The translations under genes and the position numbers were made by a program. From Hyphomicrobiaceae bacterium (GTDB lineage: Bacteria > Pseudomonadota > Alphaproteobacteria > Rhizobiales > Hyphomicrobiaceae), in NCBI GenBank assembly GCA_023384095.1, contig JAHDXT010000021.1:1-58026 (forward strand): a stretch of 58,026 bases of DNA. The letters are read 5' to 3'. A model generated the notes under the pieces. That model searched no databases. It saw only the letters and a program-made list of their open reading frames with translations, and was not told the origin of the DNA. Each line of letters begins with the position of its first letter. Within the stretch, counting starts at the first letter, position 1. Of this stretch, positions 37,374 to 45,808 are shown piece by piece.

Positions 37374-37395
37374 GGGCCGCCCGCCGAGGCGGCCC
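37374..37395 (-). terminator. Intercistronic hairpin between SuyB-like and binding-protein genes
   Basis: GGGCCGCC (37374-37381) pairs perfectly with GGCGGCCC (37388-37395) around a 6-base loop. On the minus strand it is followed by TTCGATGTTTTCTG, a T-rich tract, so it resembles an intrinsic terminator or attenuator. The binding-protein gene may therefore have its own promoter or be partly attenuated. Confidence 0.6.
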
Positions 37396-37408
37396 GAACC
37401 TGCTGCTC

Positions 37409-38575
37409 TCACGCGCTGCGGTAGAGCTTCGTCATCGAGAATTCCCGGTGCCGGAGCGTCTCGGATGCCGTGTACCTGCCGTTGCTGACACGGATCGCCA
37501 TGTCGATCAGCGCCTGCCCGGCCTGATCGAGGTTCATGCGCCGCTTCAGCACGTCCGACACGTCGAGGTCGATGTGCTCCGACATGGTGCGGGCGGTATG
37601 CGGGTTGGCCGTCAGCTTGATGACGGGCATGATCGGATTGCCGACCACGTTGCCCTGCCCGGTCGGGAAGAGGTGCAGCACGAAGCCTGCCGCCGCCTGC
37701 AGCGGAAGGCACTCGGCCGCCGCGCTCGAGGTGTCCATGTAGTATAGCCCGGGGCCCTTCTTCGGCGCCTCGGCCGGCGCCAGCACGTCGATATACCTCG
37801 TCTTCTTCCCGATCTTCTCGAGGTTGCCGAACGCCTTCTCCTCGATGGTGCTGAGCCCGCCGGCCTTGTTGCCGCGGCTCGGCTGACTGTCGAGCAGGTC
37901 GTCGACCTTGAAGCGGGTGACCTCGTCCTGGTAGGCCTGGAACACCTTCATGAACTTCTGCCCCACTTCCGGGGTCGCGGCCCGCGAGGCGCAAAGCTCC
38001 TCGCCGCCGGTGATCTCGGTCGTCTCGCCGAAGCACGAGGTGATCCCCGCCGGATCGAGGCGGTCGATCAGGCTGCCCACCGCCGGGCAGGACCCGAGCC
38101 CCGAGGTGGTATCGCTTTCGCCACACTTGGTGGCGACCCAGAGCTCGCCGATCGGCACCTCCTGGCGCTGCAGCTCGGTCGCAAATTGAACGAACTCCTG
38201 CGCCTTCTTGGAGGCCTTTCGGATCGTCTCGAGCTCGCCCTGACCCTCGATCGAGAAGCCTTCGACCGGCTTGCCGGTGGCCGCGATGCCGTCGACCACC
38301 CTCTTCGCCCAGCCCGGCTCGATGCCGATGACGACGACGGCGGCAACGTTCGGGTTCGATCCGGCGCCGACGATGGTGCGGAAATGCAGGTCGAGGTCCT
38401 CGCCGTACTGGAGCCGCCCATAAGAATGCGGGAGCGCCATCGTGCCGAACACGTTGTTGGCCACGCCCTCGCAGCAGGTGTTCGATATGTCGTCTACCGG
38501 CAGGATGAGCACGTGGTTGCGGATTCCGACGCGGCCGTTCTCGCGCCGATAGCCGAAGAAGGATTGGGAGCCCAT
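37409..38575 (-). CDS. suyB: SuyB-like (R)-sulfolactate sulfo-lyase large subunit
   Basis: 388 residues, UxaA superfamily. Segments match what I recall of SuyB closely: [21 protein letters not shown], the [14 protein letters not shown] block, [26 protein letters not shown], and the C-terminal LTKLYRSA-type end (MTKLYRSA). SuyAB cleaves (R)-3-sulfolactate to pyruvate and sulfite. I chose ATG 38575 (MGSQSFFGY); GTG codons at 38584 and 38581 overlap the small-subunit stop and are possible. Distinguishing it from altronate dehydratase rests on memory of these motifs and the split SAF subunit. Confidence 0.75.
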   Translation of the reverse strand: MGSQSFFGYRRENGRVGIRNHVLILPVDDISNTCCEGVANNVFGTMALPHSYGRLQYGEDLDLHFRTIVGAGSNPNVAAVVVIGIEPGWAKRVVDGIAATGKPVEGFSIEGQGELETIRKASKKAQEFVQFATELQRQEVPIGELWVATKCGESDTTSGLGSCPAVGSLIDRLDPAGITSCFGETTEITGGEELCASRAATPEVGQKFMKVFQAYQDEVTRFKVDDLLDSQPSRGNKAGGLSTIEEKAFGNLEKIGKKTRYIDVLAPAEAPKKGPGLYYMDTSSAAAECLPLQAAAGFVLHLFPTGQGNVVGNPIMPVIKLTANPHTARTMSEHIDLDVSDVLKRRMNLDQAGQALIDMAIRVSNGRYTASETLRHREFSMTKLYRSA

Positions 38576-38577
38576 GG

Positions 38578-38865
38578 TCACCACCGCCTGCTCTTGATGT
38601 TGTGGAAATGCACATAGCCGCCGAGCGGGATGTCCTCGACCGCCCGGCCGACGGGATTGCCGTATTCGATGACCACGCCGTCTTTTGCGATCTTGTCGAG
38701 CGACACCTTGTGGCCGAGGGGTACGTCGGCGAGGACCCTGACCTCCACGGACTCGTCGGTATCCTTGACCCAGCCCGTCAGGACCTGGCCGGCCCTGACC
38801 CCTTCCACTACGACGATGCCGAGCGTGTCGCCCTTTTGATGAACGATGAAATCCGGCTCTTTCAT
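38578..38865 (-). CDS. suyA: SuyA-like SAF-domain small subunit
   Basis: 95 residues. It reads [46 protein letters not shown] and ends [12 protein letters not shown]; the opening VHxxxDxxGVVVVEG type and the terminal Trp resemble SuyA rather than the altronate dehydratase N-domain. AAGGAA precedes ATG 38865. Directly upstream of the large subunit, 35 bases after the Xsc-like gene. Confidence in the symbol is limited by lack of a search. Confidence 0.75.
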   Translation of the reverse strand: MKEPDFIVHQKGDTLGIVVVEGVRAGQVLTGWVKDTDESVEVRVLADVPLGHKVSLDKIAKDGVVIEYGNPVGRAVEDIPLGGYVHFHNIKSRRW

Positions 38866-38900
38866 GCGCTTGCTTCCTTCACTCGTGTTGCTCCGACGGC

Positions 38901-40589
38901 TCAATGTGCGCCCCGGTGCTTGAAGGCATCGCGGCGGAAGCTGATCATCGCGTTCGGGTCGACCTTGGCGTGGACAATGGCGGGGCGCCCGGACCGCAAC
39001 GCGTCGTCGACTGCGGCAGCGATCTCGCCGGGCTTCTCGGCCCGGTAGCCCTTGGCGCCGCAGAGCTCCGCCACCTTGTCGTAGGCGGGGCTCGCGATGT
39101 CGGCGCCGATGTAGCGGCCGTTGTAGAAGTCGCGCTGGTAGGCCTTTTCGGCGCCCCAGCACTCGTTGTCGAGCACGAGACAGACGGTCGGCAGGTCGTG
39201 CTGAACCGCGGTCGTGATCTCAGCCATCGTCATGGCGAAACCGCCGTCTCCCATCAGAGAAACGACCGGCCGTTCCGGTGCTCCGGCCTTCGTCCCGATG
39301 CCCGCCGCATAAGAGAAGCCGACCAGCCCGAAGTCGAGCGGCGTGATCAGTCCCGGCACCGTGCAGTAGCGGAGCTGGTCCGTCGCCTGCAGGCACATCG
39401 TCCCCGCGTCCAAAGTCACGATGACATCCCGCGGCAGAACGGAGCGCAGCTCGCGGAACACCCGTTCAGGCGAAAGCGGCGTCCGGGTGCTTTCCCCCTT
39501 CGCATCGCGCTCGGCCCACAAAGCTTCGCGGTCCTGCTGCAGTTTGGTGAGCCGCTCGCTCCAGGCCCGAGGCGCCTTGAAGCCGGTCAGCAGCGACTGA
39601 ACGGCTGCCGCCACCGCGCCGCTGTCTCCGACGCTCCCGATCGCGACCGGGAAATAGCGGGCGATGGCCTCCGGCTCGAGGTCCACCTGCACGATCCTCG
39701 CGTCCCGGGAGATGTCGTCGTAGGTGTAGAAGGTCGTGTTGAAGGCGAGGCGGGTGCCGAGCGCCAGGATGACGTCGGCTGTGCGCGTGATCTCGCTGGC
39801 CACCTGGTTGCCGCGGGGGCCGACCTGCCCGAAGCAGCAGCGGTGATCGTTCGGCACCGCGTCGGCGTGGCCGGCAGCAAGCGCGATGGGGATATCGAAC
39901 GCGTCCGCAAGCGCGGCGATCGCTCTCCATGCCTCACCGCGCTTGGCGCCGGCCCCGGTCAGGATCGCCGGCGACAGCGCCGACCTGATCAGGTCTGCGA
40001 TGGCCGCGACGTGAGCCGGGCTCTGCAAGCCGTCGAACGTGACCGGGTAGACGTCGCTCGGCTGCGGCTCGGCGCTCACCTGCTGAGCGAAGAGATCGCG
40101 CGGGATGTTGAGCACGACCGGCCCCCGCCGCTCCGAGAGGGCGATCCGGAAGGCCTCCTTGACGAGCTCCGGCAGCCGGTCGGCGCGCGGCACCGCCATG
40201 GTGCGCTTGGTGACGGGAGCCAGCAGGGAGAGCTGATCGATCTCCTGGAAGGCTCCGCGCCCGGCATGGTCCGTCGCGACCGCGCCCGCGATCGCGACGA
40301 CCGGCGAGTAGGCGTGCAGTGCCTGGGCGAGGCCGGTGACGAGATTGGTGACGCCCGGGCCCGCCTGGCCGGCGAGCACCACGCCCGGACGCCCCGACAC
40401 GCGCGCATAGGCATCCGCCATGTGGGTGCCGGCCCGCTCGTCGCGCACGCCGATGTAGGCGATGTCCGGCGCATCATAGAGGGCGTCGTAGAGCTCCATC
40501 GTCGACGAGCCCAGCAGCCCGAAGATGTGGCTGACGCCTGCCGCACGCAGCGCCTCGACGATCGCGGTGCCTCCGTTCAACTCGGACAT
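38901..40589 (-). CDS. ThDP-dependent enzyme, Xsc/acetolactate-synthase-like
   Basis: 562 residues with the three-domain ThDP fold: N-terminal PYR domain with the catalytic Glu in RDERAGTHMADAYA, a central DHS-like domain, and the C-terminal PP domain with MGDGGFAMTMAEI ... LDNECWGAEK. The stretch WGAEKAYQRDFYNGRY closely resembles the WGAEKxxQxDFYNxR signature I recall for sulfoacetaldehyde acetyltransferase (Xsc), and GAFQEIDQ parallels Xsc GGFQEVEQ. Candidate activities are sulfoacetaldehyde acetyltransferase, sulfopyruvate decarboxylase or an acetolactate-synthase-like carboligase. First in the array before SuyAB-like genes. Confidence 0.85.
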   Translation of the reverse strand: MSELNGGTAIVEALRAAGVSHIFGLLGSSTMELYDALYDAPDIAYIGVRDERAGTHMADAYARVSGRPGVVLAGQAGPGVTNLVTGLAQALHAYSPVVAIAGAVATDHAGRGAFQEIDQLSLLAPVTKRTMAVPRADRLPELVKEAFRIALSERRGPVVLNIPRDLFAQQVSAEPQPSDVYPVTFDGLQSPAHVAAIADLIRSALSPAILTGAGAKRGEAWRAIAALADAFDIPIALAAGHADAVPNDHRCCFGQVGPRGNQVASEITRTADVILALGTRLAFNTTFYTYDDISRDARIVQVDLEPEAIARYFPVAIGSVGDSGAVAAAVQSLLTGFKAPRAWSERLTKLQQDREALWAERDAKGESTRTPLSPERVFRELRSVLPRDVIVTLDAGTMCLQATDQLRYCTVPGLITPLDFGLVGFSYAAGIGTKAGAPERPVVSLMGDGGFAMTMAEITTAVQHDLPTVCLVLDNECWGAEKAYQRDFYNGRYIGADIASPAYDKVAELCGAKGYRAEKPGEIAAAVDDALRSGRPAIVHAKVDPNAMISFRRDAFKHRGAH

Positions 40590-40622
40590 GGTTGGACTCC
40601 TTCCTGCGTTGCGAGGCGCCGG

Positions 40623-41510
40623 TTAGCGCTGCATGCCCCACTTGCGGACCGTGCGCGCCTCGATCGTGCGGAAGATCACGCTCTCGACGAGGAGCCCGAT
40701 GATGATGACCATCAGCAGCCCTGCGAAAACGTTCGCCGTGAGGAGCTGATTCCTGTTCTCGAAGATGTACCAGCCGAGCCCGCCCGACCGGGAGGAGACG
40801 CCGAACACCAGCTCGGCGGCGATGAGCGTCCGCCACGCGAACGCCCAGCCGATCTTCATCCCGGCGAGGATCGACGCGAAAGCCGCCGGTATCAGCAGCA
40901 GCACCACGTAGCGGATGCCGCGCAGGCCGTAGTTCTGGCCTGCCATGCGCTGCGTCTCGGAGACCGACATGAAGCCGGTATGCGTGTTGAGGGAGACCGC
41001 CCACACCACCGAATGGACGATCACGAACACGAGGCTCGGGATTCCGAGCCCGAACCACAGCAGCGCCAGCGGCAGCAGCGCGATGGCCGGGAGCGGGTTG
41101 AACATCGCGGTCAGCGTCGACAGCAGATCGTTGCCGAAACGCGTCGAGACGGCGAGCGTGGTCAGAACGGTGGAAAGGGCCAGCCCGGCGCTGTAGCCGA
41201 TGAGCAGAACCTGGATGGTCGTGATCGTGCGATCGATCAGCGGACCGACGACGATCTCCTCCCAAAGGGCCGAGAAGACGGTCGAGAACGAGGGCAGCAT
41301 GAGCGGGTTTTCCACCCAGCGCGCGTAGAGCTCCCAGGCGACCGCCAGCACGATGATGATGAATGCGCGGCGGACAGCGGTGTGGCTCGTGAAGCGCTCC
41401 CAGGTCGAGAGCGGCCGCTCGACATCGCCGATGTCGCCGACCTGCTTGTGCTCCTTGATGAACTCGGGGCGAACCGGGGGATCAGCAATCGTCGTCGCAG
41501 CGTTTTCCAT
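40623..41510 (-). CDS. NitT/TauT-type ABC transporter permease
   Basis: 295 residues, about six membrane helices after a 50-residue cytoplasmic N-terminus. The EAA-type loop SETQRMAGQNYGLRGIRYVVLLLIPAAFASILAGMKIGWAFAWRTLIAAELVFG is diagnostic for TauC/SsuC-like permeases (given here as the span of residues about 170-225 with key GxxxRYVVL and AWRTLIAAEL). It begins one base after the ATPase gene ends. Imports the ligand captured by the binding proteins at 36298 and possibly 49518. Confidence 0.9.
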   Translation of the reverse strand: MENAATTIADPPVRPEFIKEHKQVGDIGDVERPLSTWERFTSHTAVRRAFIIIVLAVAWELYARWVENPLMLPSFSTVFSALWEEIVVGPLIDRTITTIQVLLIGYSAGLALSTVLTTLAVSTRFGNDLLSTLTAMFNPLPAIALLPLALLWFGLGIPSLVFVIVHSVVWAVSLNTHTGFMSVSETQRMAGQNYGLRGIRYVVLLLIPAAFASILAGMKIGWAFAWRTLIAAELVFGVSSRSGGLGWYIFENRNQLLTANVFAGLLMVIIIGLLVESVIFRTIEARTVRKWGMQR

Positions 41511-41511
41511 G

Positions 41512-42369
41512 CTAGACCTCCCCTTTCATGGGCGTCTCCTCCACGCGCTCGGAGAAGAGCATCTCGTGGATGGTCCGATGCAGCTCCTGGAACTCGCTCC
41601 CGCCCTGCTGGCTGTGCCCGAACTGGTGCGCGTTGAGCTCGGCGCGGACCTGTCCCGGATGCGGCGACAGAACGAGGATGCGGGAGCCGACGATGATGGC
41701 CTCCTCGATCGAGTGCGTGACGAACAGCATCGTGAAGCGCACGTCGTGCCACAGCTCGAGCAGCTCCTCCTGCATCTTGCGCCGGGTGAGCGCATCGAGT
41801 GCGGCGAACGGCTCGTCCATGAGCAGCACCTTCGGCTCCATCGCCATCGCGCGGGCAATGGCGACCCGCTGCTTCATGCCGCCTGACAGCATGTGCGGAT
41901 GGAGATCGCAGAACTTCGAGAGATTGACCTTGGCGATGGCCGCCAGCGCGCGCTCCCTCGACTCGGAGCGGCCCCATTTGCCGGAGACGCGCATGGGGAA
42001 AATGACGTTGTCGAGCACGGTTTTCCACGGCAGGAGCTGATCGAACTCCTGAAACACCATCATGCGGTCCGGGCCCGGACGCCGCACCACGTGATCGTCG
42101 AGCCGGATTTCCCCCTCGACCGGCCGCATGAATCCGGCAATGCCTTTGAGCAGTGTCGATTTCCCGCAGCCCGAGGGGCCTAGCAGCACGAAGCGGTCCG
42201 CGCCGAACACGTCGAAGCTCACACGGTAGGTCGCGGTAACGAGGTGCTCCCGTGTCTTGTACTGCAGCGTGACGTTGTCGACGGTCAGTACCGGCGCGGT
42301 CGAGCCCGGGGCCGTTTCCTCCGCCACTGCCCTTTCCTCCTTCAAATGTTCAGAACTGTTCGCCAGCAC
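41512..42369 (-). CDS. NitT/TauT-type ABC transporter ATPase
   Basis: 285 residues. Walker A GPSGCGKST (64-72), Q-loop MVFQEFDQLLPW, signature LSGGMKQRVAIA, Walker B VLLMDEPFAALD and the switch His in FVTHSIEEA are all present. Two GTG starts are plausible: 42369 (after GGGAGG at 5 bases) and 42327 (after AAGGAGG at 8 bases); the second would remove a 14-residue non-homologous leader. Follows the biotin carrier gene on the minus strand. Confidence 0.92.
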   Translation of the reverse strand: MLANSSEHLKEERAVAEETAPGSTAPVLTVDNVTLQYKTREHLVTATYRVSFDVFGADRFVLLGPSGCGKSTLLKGIAGFMRPVEGEIRLDDHVVRRPGPDRMMVFQEFDQLLPWKTVLDNVIFPMRVSGKWGRSESRERALAAIAKVNLSKFCDLHPHMLSGGMKQRVAIARAMAMEPKVLLMDEPFAALDALTRRKMQEELLELWHDVRFTMLFVTHSIEEAIIVGSRILVLSPHPGQVRAELNAHQFGHSQQGGSEFQELHRTIHEMLFSERVEETPMKGEV

Positions 42370-42421
42370 GAATTCCTCCCGAGTTGCGCTCGGTCTTCCG
42401 ATGCGACTAGGTTGCTAAGGG

Positions 42422-42643
42422 CTATCCTTCGACGATAGCCACGATCTGTCCCTCCTGGACGGCATCGCCTTCCTTAACAAGGATCTCTCTGACAGTCCCG
42501 CCGTCCTCGCTCACGACCGGAATTTCCATCTTCATGGACTCCAGGATCATGAGCGGCTCGCCCGCGGCGATCGATTGACCGACCTGCGTCGTGATCTTCC
42601 AGACGGCACCTGTGATTTCCGAAGCGATCTTGATCTTCGCCAT
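42422..42643 (-). CDS. Biotin carboxyl carrier protein, stand-alone
   Basis: A 73-residue biotinyl domain. The biotinylation motif is ESMKMEIP with Lys38 as the attachment site. It has no linker or other domain, so it is a minimal carrier shared between the biotin carboxylase upstream (10 bases away) and a separate carboxyltransferase. Such mini-carriers occur with acyl-CoA carboxylases that are neither AccABCD nor fused PCC/MCC. Confidence 0.93.
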   Translation of the reverse strand: MAKIKIASEITGAVWKITTQVGQSIAAGEPLMILESMKMEIPVVSEDGGTVREILVKEGDAVQEGQIVAIVEG

Positions 42644-42653
42644 TCAATCCCCC

Positions 42654-43991
42654 TCAAGCCCCGACGATCCGTCCAAGCAGGCCGGTGTCGATCTCTCCAG
42701 ACACGAACTCCGGTGAGGCGAGCACCGCACGCAACGCCGGGATGTTGGTCTTGACGCCCTCGATCGCGAATCCGGCGAGCGCCCGGTCGAGGCGGGCCAA
42801 CGCCTGTCGCCGGTCGGGCGCGTGCACGATGACCTTGGCCAGCAGCGGATCGTAGAACGGCGTCACCTGGCCGCCTTCCGCATATCCCGTCTCGACCCGG
42901 ACGCCCGCGGGCGGACGGAAAGTCCTGAGCGTTCCAGGCGACGGTAGAAACCGCTTCGGATCCTCGGCGTACACACGAGCCTGCATGGCGTGCCCGCTGA
43001 TTCTGACCGGTTCCGGCAGCACGTGCGCGAGGGGCTCGCCGCGGGCCAGACGGATCTGGATTGCCACGAGGTCGAGCCCGGTCACCTCTTCGGTCACGCC
43101 ATGCTCGACTTGGAGCCGGGTATTCATCTCGAGAAAGCTGAAATCGCCTCGCGCGTCCATCAGCATCTCGACGGTTCCGATGTTGTCGTAACCGAGCCTG
43201 GAGAGCACCTCGACGATCCTCTCGCCTCGGGCTTCGATCTCCGTGCGCGCTATCCCGGAGGCCGGCGCCTCCTCGATCACCTTCTGGTTTCTGCGCTGCA
43301 CCGAGCAGTCGCGCTCGAACAGATGCCGCACGTGTCCGTCGCGGTCGGCGACGACCTGGAACTCGATGTGCCGGGGGCGATCGAGCCGCTTTTCGAGGTA
43401 GAGATCGCCATTGGCAAAGCCGCGGGTCGCCATCGAGCGGGCGCGTTCGACTGCCGCCAGGAGCTGGTCCTCCCGCTCTACTGCGATCATGCCGATGCCA
43501 CCTCCCCCGCCCGCCGGCTTGACCAGCACGGGAAAGCCGATGGCGCGCGCCGCCTCGGTGATGGCGGAGGGCTCCGCTGCCAGGATGGCGCTGCCGGGGG
43601 ACGACTGGAGCCCGTGCTGCGCGACGAGCTCGCGGGCGCGCGTCTTGTGGCCCATCGCCTCGATCCAGCGTGGCGACGGGCCGACGAACACGAGTCCCGC
43701 ATCGATCACACGCTGCGCGAACGCGGCGTTCTCGGACAGGAAGCCGTAGCCCGGATGAATTCCTTCGACACCCGCCTGCCGGGCGGCGCCGATGACGGCA
43801 TCCTGGTTCAGGTAGCTCGCCTGAGCGGGCGCAGGGCCAATGGCGACCGCAGTGTCCGCCTCGGCGAGATAAGGCGCGCCCGCGTCGGCCTCCGAGTAGA
43901 CGGCGACAGGCCGGATGCCGAGCGAACGGCACGCCCGGATGATCCGTGCGGCCACCGCTCCCCTGTTGGCGATCAGGATACTTCGCAACAT
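42654..43991 (-). CDS. Biotin carboxylase subunit of an acyl-CoA carboxylase
   Basis: 445 residues. Carboxylates the biotin carrier using ATP and bicarbonate. N-terminal LIANRGAVAARIIRACR, GYGFLSENAAFA, the ATP-grasp glycine loop AGGGGGIGM, the RDCSVQRRNQKVIEEAP segment and the MNTRLQVEHGVTE catalytic region are intact. Length matches a free BC subunit without fused carrier. Encoded directly before the carrier, with a carboxyltransferase further upstream beyond a 265-base repeat-containing gap. Confidence 0.95.
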   Translation of the reverse strand: MLRSILIANRGAVAARIIRACRSLGIRPVAVYSEADAGAPYLAEADTAVAIGPAPAQASYLNQDAVIGAARQAGVEGIHPGYGFLSENAAFAQRVIDAGLVFVGPSPRWIEAMGHKTRARELVAQHGLQSSPGSAILAAEPSAITEAARAIGFPVLVKPAGGGGGIGMIAVEREDQLLAAVERARSMATRGFANGDLYLEKRLDRPRHIEFQVVADRDGHVRHLFERDCSVQRRNQKVIEEAPASGIARTEIEARGERIVEVLSRLGYDNIGTVEMLMDARGDFSFLEMNTRLQVEHGVTEEVTGLDLVAIQIRLARGEPLAHVLPEPVRISGHAMQARVYAEDPKRFLPSPGTLRTFRPPAGVRVETGYAEGGQVTPFYDPLLAKVIVHAPDRRQALARLDRALAGFAIEGVKTNIPALRAVLASPEFVSGEIDTGLLGRIVGA

Positions 43992-44045
43992 CGGGCACCT
44001 AGAGTCATTCTCGTTAGGATCGAATTGCTTGCAGCGAGCACTTCT

Positions 44046-44163
44046 CCCCTCCCCCTTGCGGGGAGGGGTCGGGGGTGGGGGTGCTCCTCTACCAAATGAC
44101 CTCCTCGCGGCCCCACCCCACCCGCGCGGCTCCGCCGCGCCGCCCTCCCCGTCAAGGAGAGGG
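44046..44163. repeat. Palindromic dispersed intergenic repeat, copy 2
   Basis: Stem 1: CCCCTCCCC (44046-44054) and complement (44060-44068). A G-rich run (44071-44081) faces CCCCACCCCACCC (44111-44123) to form a long stem. A 7-bp stem GCGCGGC/GCCGCGC (44124-44140) and an imperfect CCCTCCCC...GGAGAGGG follow. The plan repeats that of 6508-6620. It lies in the 265-base gap between biotin carboxylase and carboxyltransferase genes and may affect transcript continuity. Confidence 0.7.
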
Positions 44164-44256
44164 CATGGTTCCAGCCGACACCCCCTTCATCGTGGCCCGC
44201 CTCCGCAGCCAAAGGAGAACAAGCGTGAACTGATGTGCTTCGATTCAAGTCGACAC

Positions 44257-45789
44257 CTAGTAGCTGGTCGGCCATGTTCGCATCAGGTGCTGCCCTACGC
44301 CTCTCGTCATGCGCATCTCGTGTGTCTCGAGCATCTGCTTCAGGTAATCGCGCGTCTGGTCGGGGCGGACGACCGCCTGCGCCGCGAAGATCGACGCGAT
44401 GTCCCAAACCGAGGTTTCGCGCTGCATCTTCTGCAGGGCCGCCTCGTATCCGGGATCGCCGGGCCCCGCGTTCGTCACGACGGACGCCGCGAACGCCGGC
44501 TCCATGAAGCTGATCTCGGCCGTCGGCCAGACGGCCATCTCGTCCGAGTTGCGCCCGCCGGCCATGTTGAGATAGGCCTGCCCGTAGCTCTTGCGCAGCA
44601 CGATCGAGATCTTCGGCATGGTGACGAGCGACAGGGCGTTCATGAAGTTCATGATCTTGCCCGGCGCGCGGCGCACCTCGGCCTCGCGGCCGATGACGAA
44701 ACCCGGCGTGTCGACGAGCAGCACGAGCGGGATGTTGAAGCTGTCGGCCATCACGAGCAGGCTGGTGGCCTTGTCGCAGGCATCCGTGTCGATCGCGCCG
44801 CCCTTGTGGAGCGGATTGTTGGCGATGATCGCAACAGTCCGCCCGTCGATCCGCGCGAGGCCGGCCGTGATCGCCTTCCCGAAACGCGGCTTCAATTCGA
44901 AGTAGCTGTCCTTGTCGACGATGCAGCGCACGATCCGCCGCATGTCGTAGACCTGGCTGCGTCGCTCCGGGACGAGTCCGGCAATGCCGGCCATCTCGGC
45001 CCCCGACCCAGCAGGGACCGCGGCTCGCGGCGGCGGCTCGTTATGGTGCGATGGCAGGTACGACAGGAACGTCCTGATCGCATCGAGCGCCGCCTCGTCG
45101 CTGTCGACGACCTGATCCGCAAGGCCCGTCACCTCCGCATGGAGCCGCCACCCGCCCAGCTCCTCGGCATCGACCGCCTCGTTGACCGCCTTCGAGACGA
45201 GGAGCGGGCTCGACACGGCGAGCACGGCCCCCTTGCGCATGACATTGAAGTCGGAGCAGCACGCGTACCAGGAGGACGAGCCGAAGCACGAGCCGAGGAC
45301 TGCGGATGCCCAGGGCGTCTCCCGCATCCGCTGGTATTGCATCGGATCGTTGCCGAGCATGGTGCCCATGCCGCGCGCCCCCATCGTGTCGGGCATGCGG
45401 GCGCCGGAGGATTCACCGAGGAACACGACGGGCAGGCCGCGCTGCGTGGCGACCCGCTTCATGTGGGCGATCTTGCGCCCGTTGACGGCGCTGCTCGAGG
45501 CGCCCTTCACAGTGAAGTCGTTGGAGACGACCGCAGCCATGCGGCCGGCGATCTTTCCGTAGCCGACGATCTTGCCATCCGCGGGGGTGTCCGCACTTTG
45601 CTCGGGCAGGATCGACGTCCCGAACTCGCCGACCTCGACGAAGGTGTCCGGATCGACGAGGCGCGCGATGCGCTCGCGCGCGTTAAGGACCCCCTGGCTG
45701 CGCCGAGCCGCGAGCTTCGCCTCTCCTCCCATCGAGCGGACGCGGGCTCTGCGCTCCTCGAACTCCGCCAATGTCTCCTCGTGAGGCAT
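44257..45789 (-). CDS. Acyl-CoA carboxyltransferase (PccB-like), copy 1
   Basis: 510 residues, crotonase-like tandem fold. Family segments: RERIARLVDPDTFVEVGEF, VVSNDFTVKGASSS, FLGESSGARMPDTMG, and in the second half FGKAITAGLARIDGRTVAIIANNP, DSFNIPLVLLVDTPGFVIG and SYGQAYLNMAGG. It should transfer CO2 from carboxybiotin to an acyl-CoA such as propionyl-, crotonyl- or a substituted acyl-CoA. Immediately follows (20 bases) the CoA-transferase gene, which suggests that the CoA-transferase makes the substrate. Confidence 0.92.
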   Translation of the reverse strand: MPHEETLAEFEERRARVRSMGGEAKLAARRSQGVLNARERIARLVDPDTFVEVGEFGTSILPEQSADTPADGKIVGYGKIAGRMAAVVSNDFTVKGASSSAVNGRKIAHMKRVATQRGLPVVFLGESSGARMPDTMGARGMGTMLGNDPMQYQRMRETPWASAVLGSCFGSSSWYACCSDFNVMRKGAVLAVSSPLLVSKAVNEAVDAEELGGWRLHAEVTGLADQVVDSDEAALDAIRTFLSYLPSHHNEPPPRAAVPAGSGAEMAGIAGLVPERRSQVYDMRRIVRCIVDKDSYFELKPRFGKAITAGLARIDGRTVAIIANNPLHKGGAIDTDACDKATSLLVMADSFNIPLVLLVDTPGFVIGREAEVRRAPGKIMNFMNALSLVTMPKISIVLRKSYGQAYLNMAGGRNSDEMAVWPTAEISFMEPAFAASVVTNAGPGDPGYEAALQKMQRETSVWDIASIFAAQAVVRPDQTRDYLKQMLETHEMRMTRGVGQHLMRTWPTSY

Positions 45790-45808
45790 GTCTTGCCCGA
45801 TCCCTTCG

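Noticed and set aside
38904-41636. 910-codon plus-strand open frame
   Set aside because: Antisense to the ThDP enzyme and ABC permease genes. No recognisable protein features.
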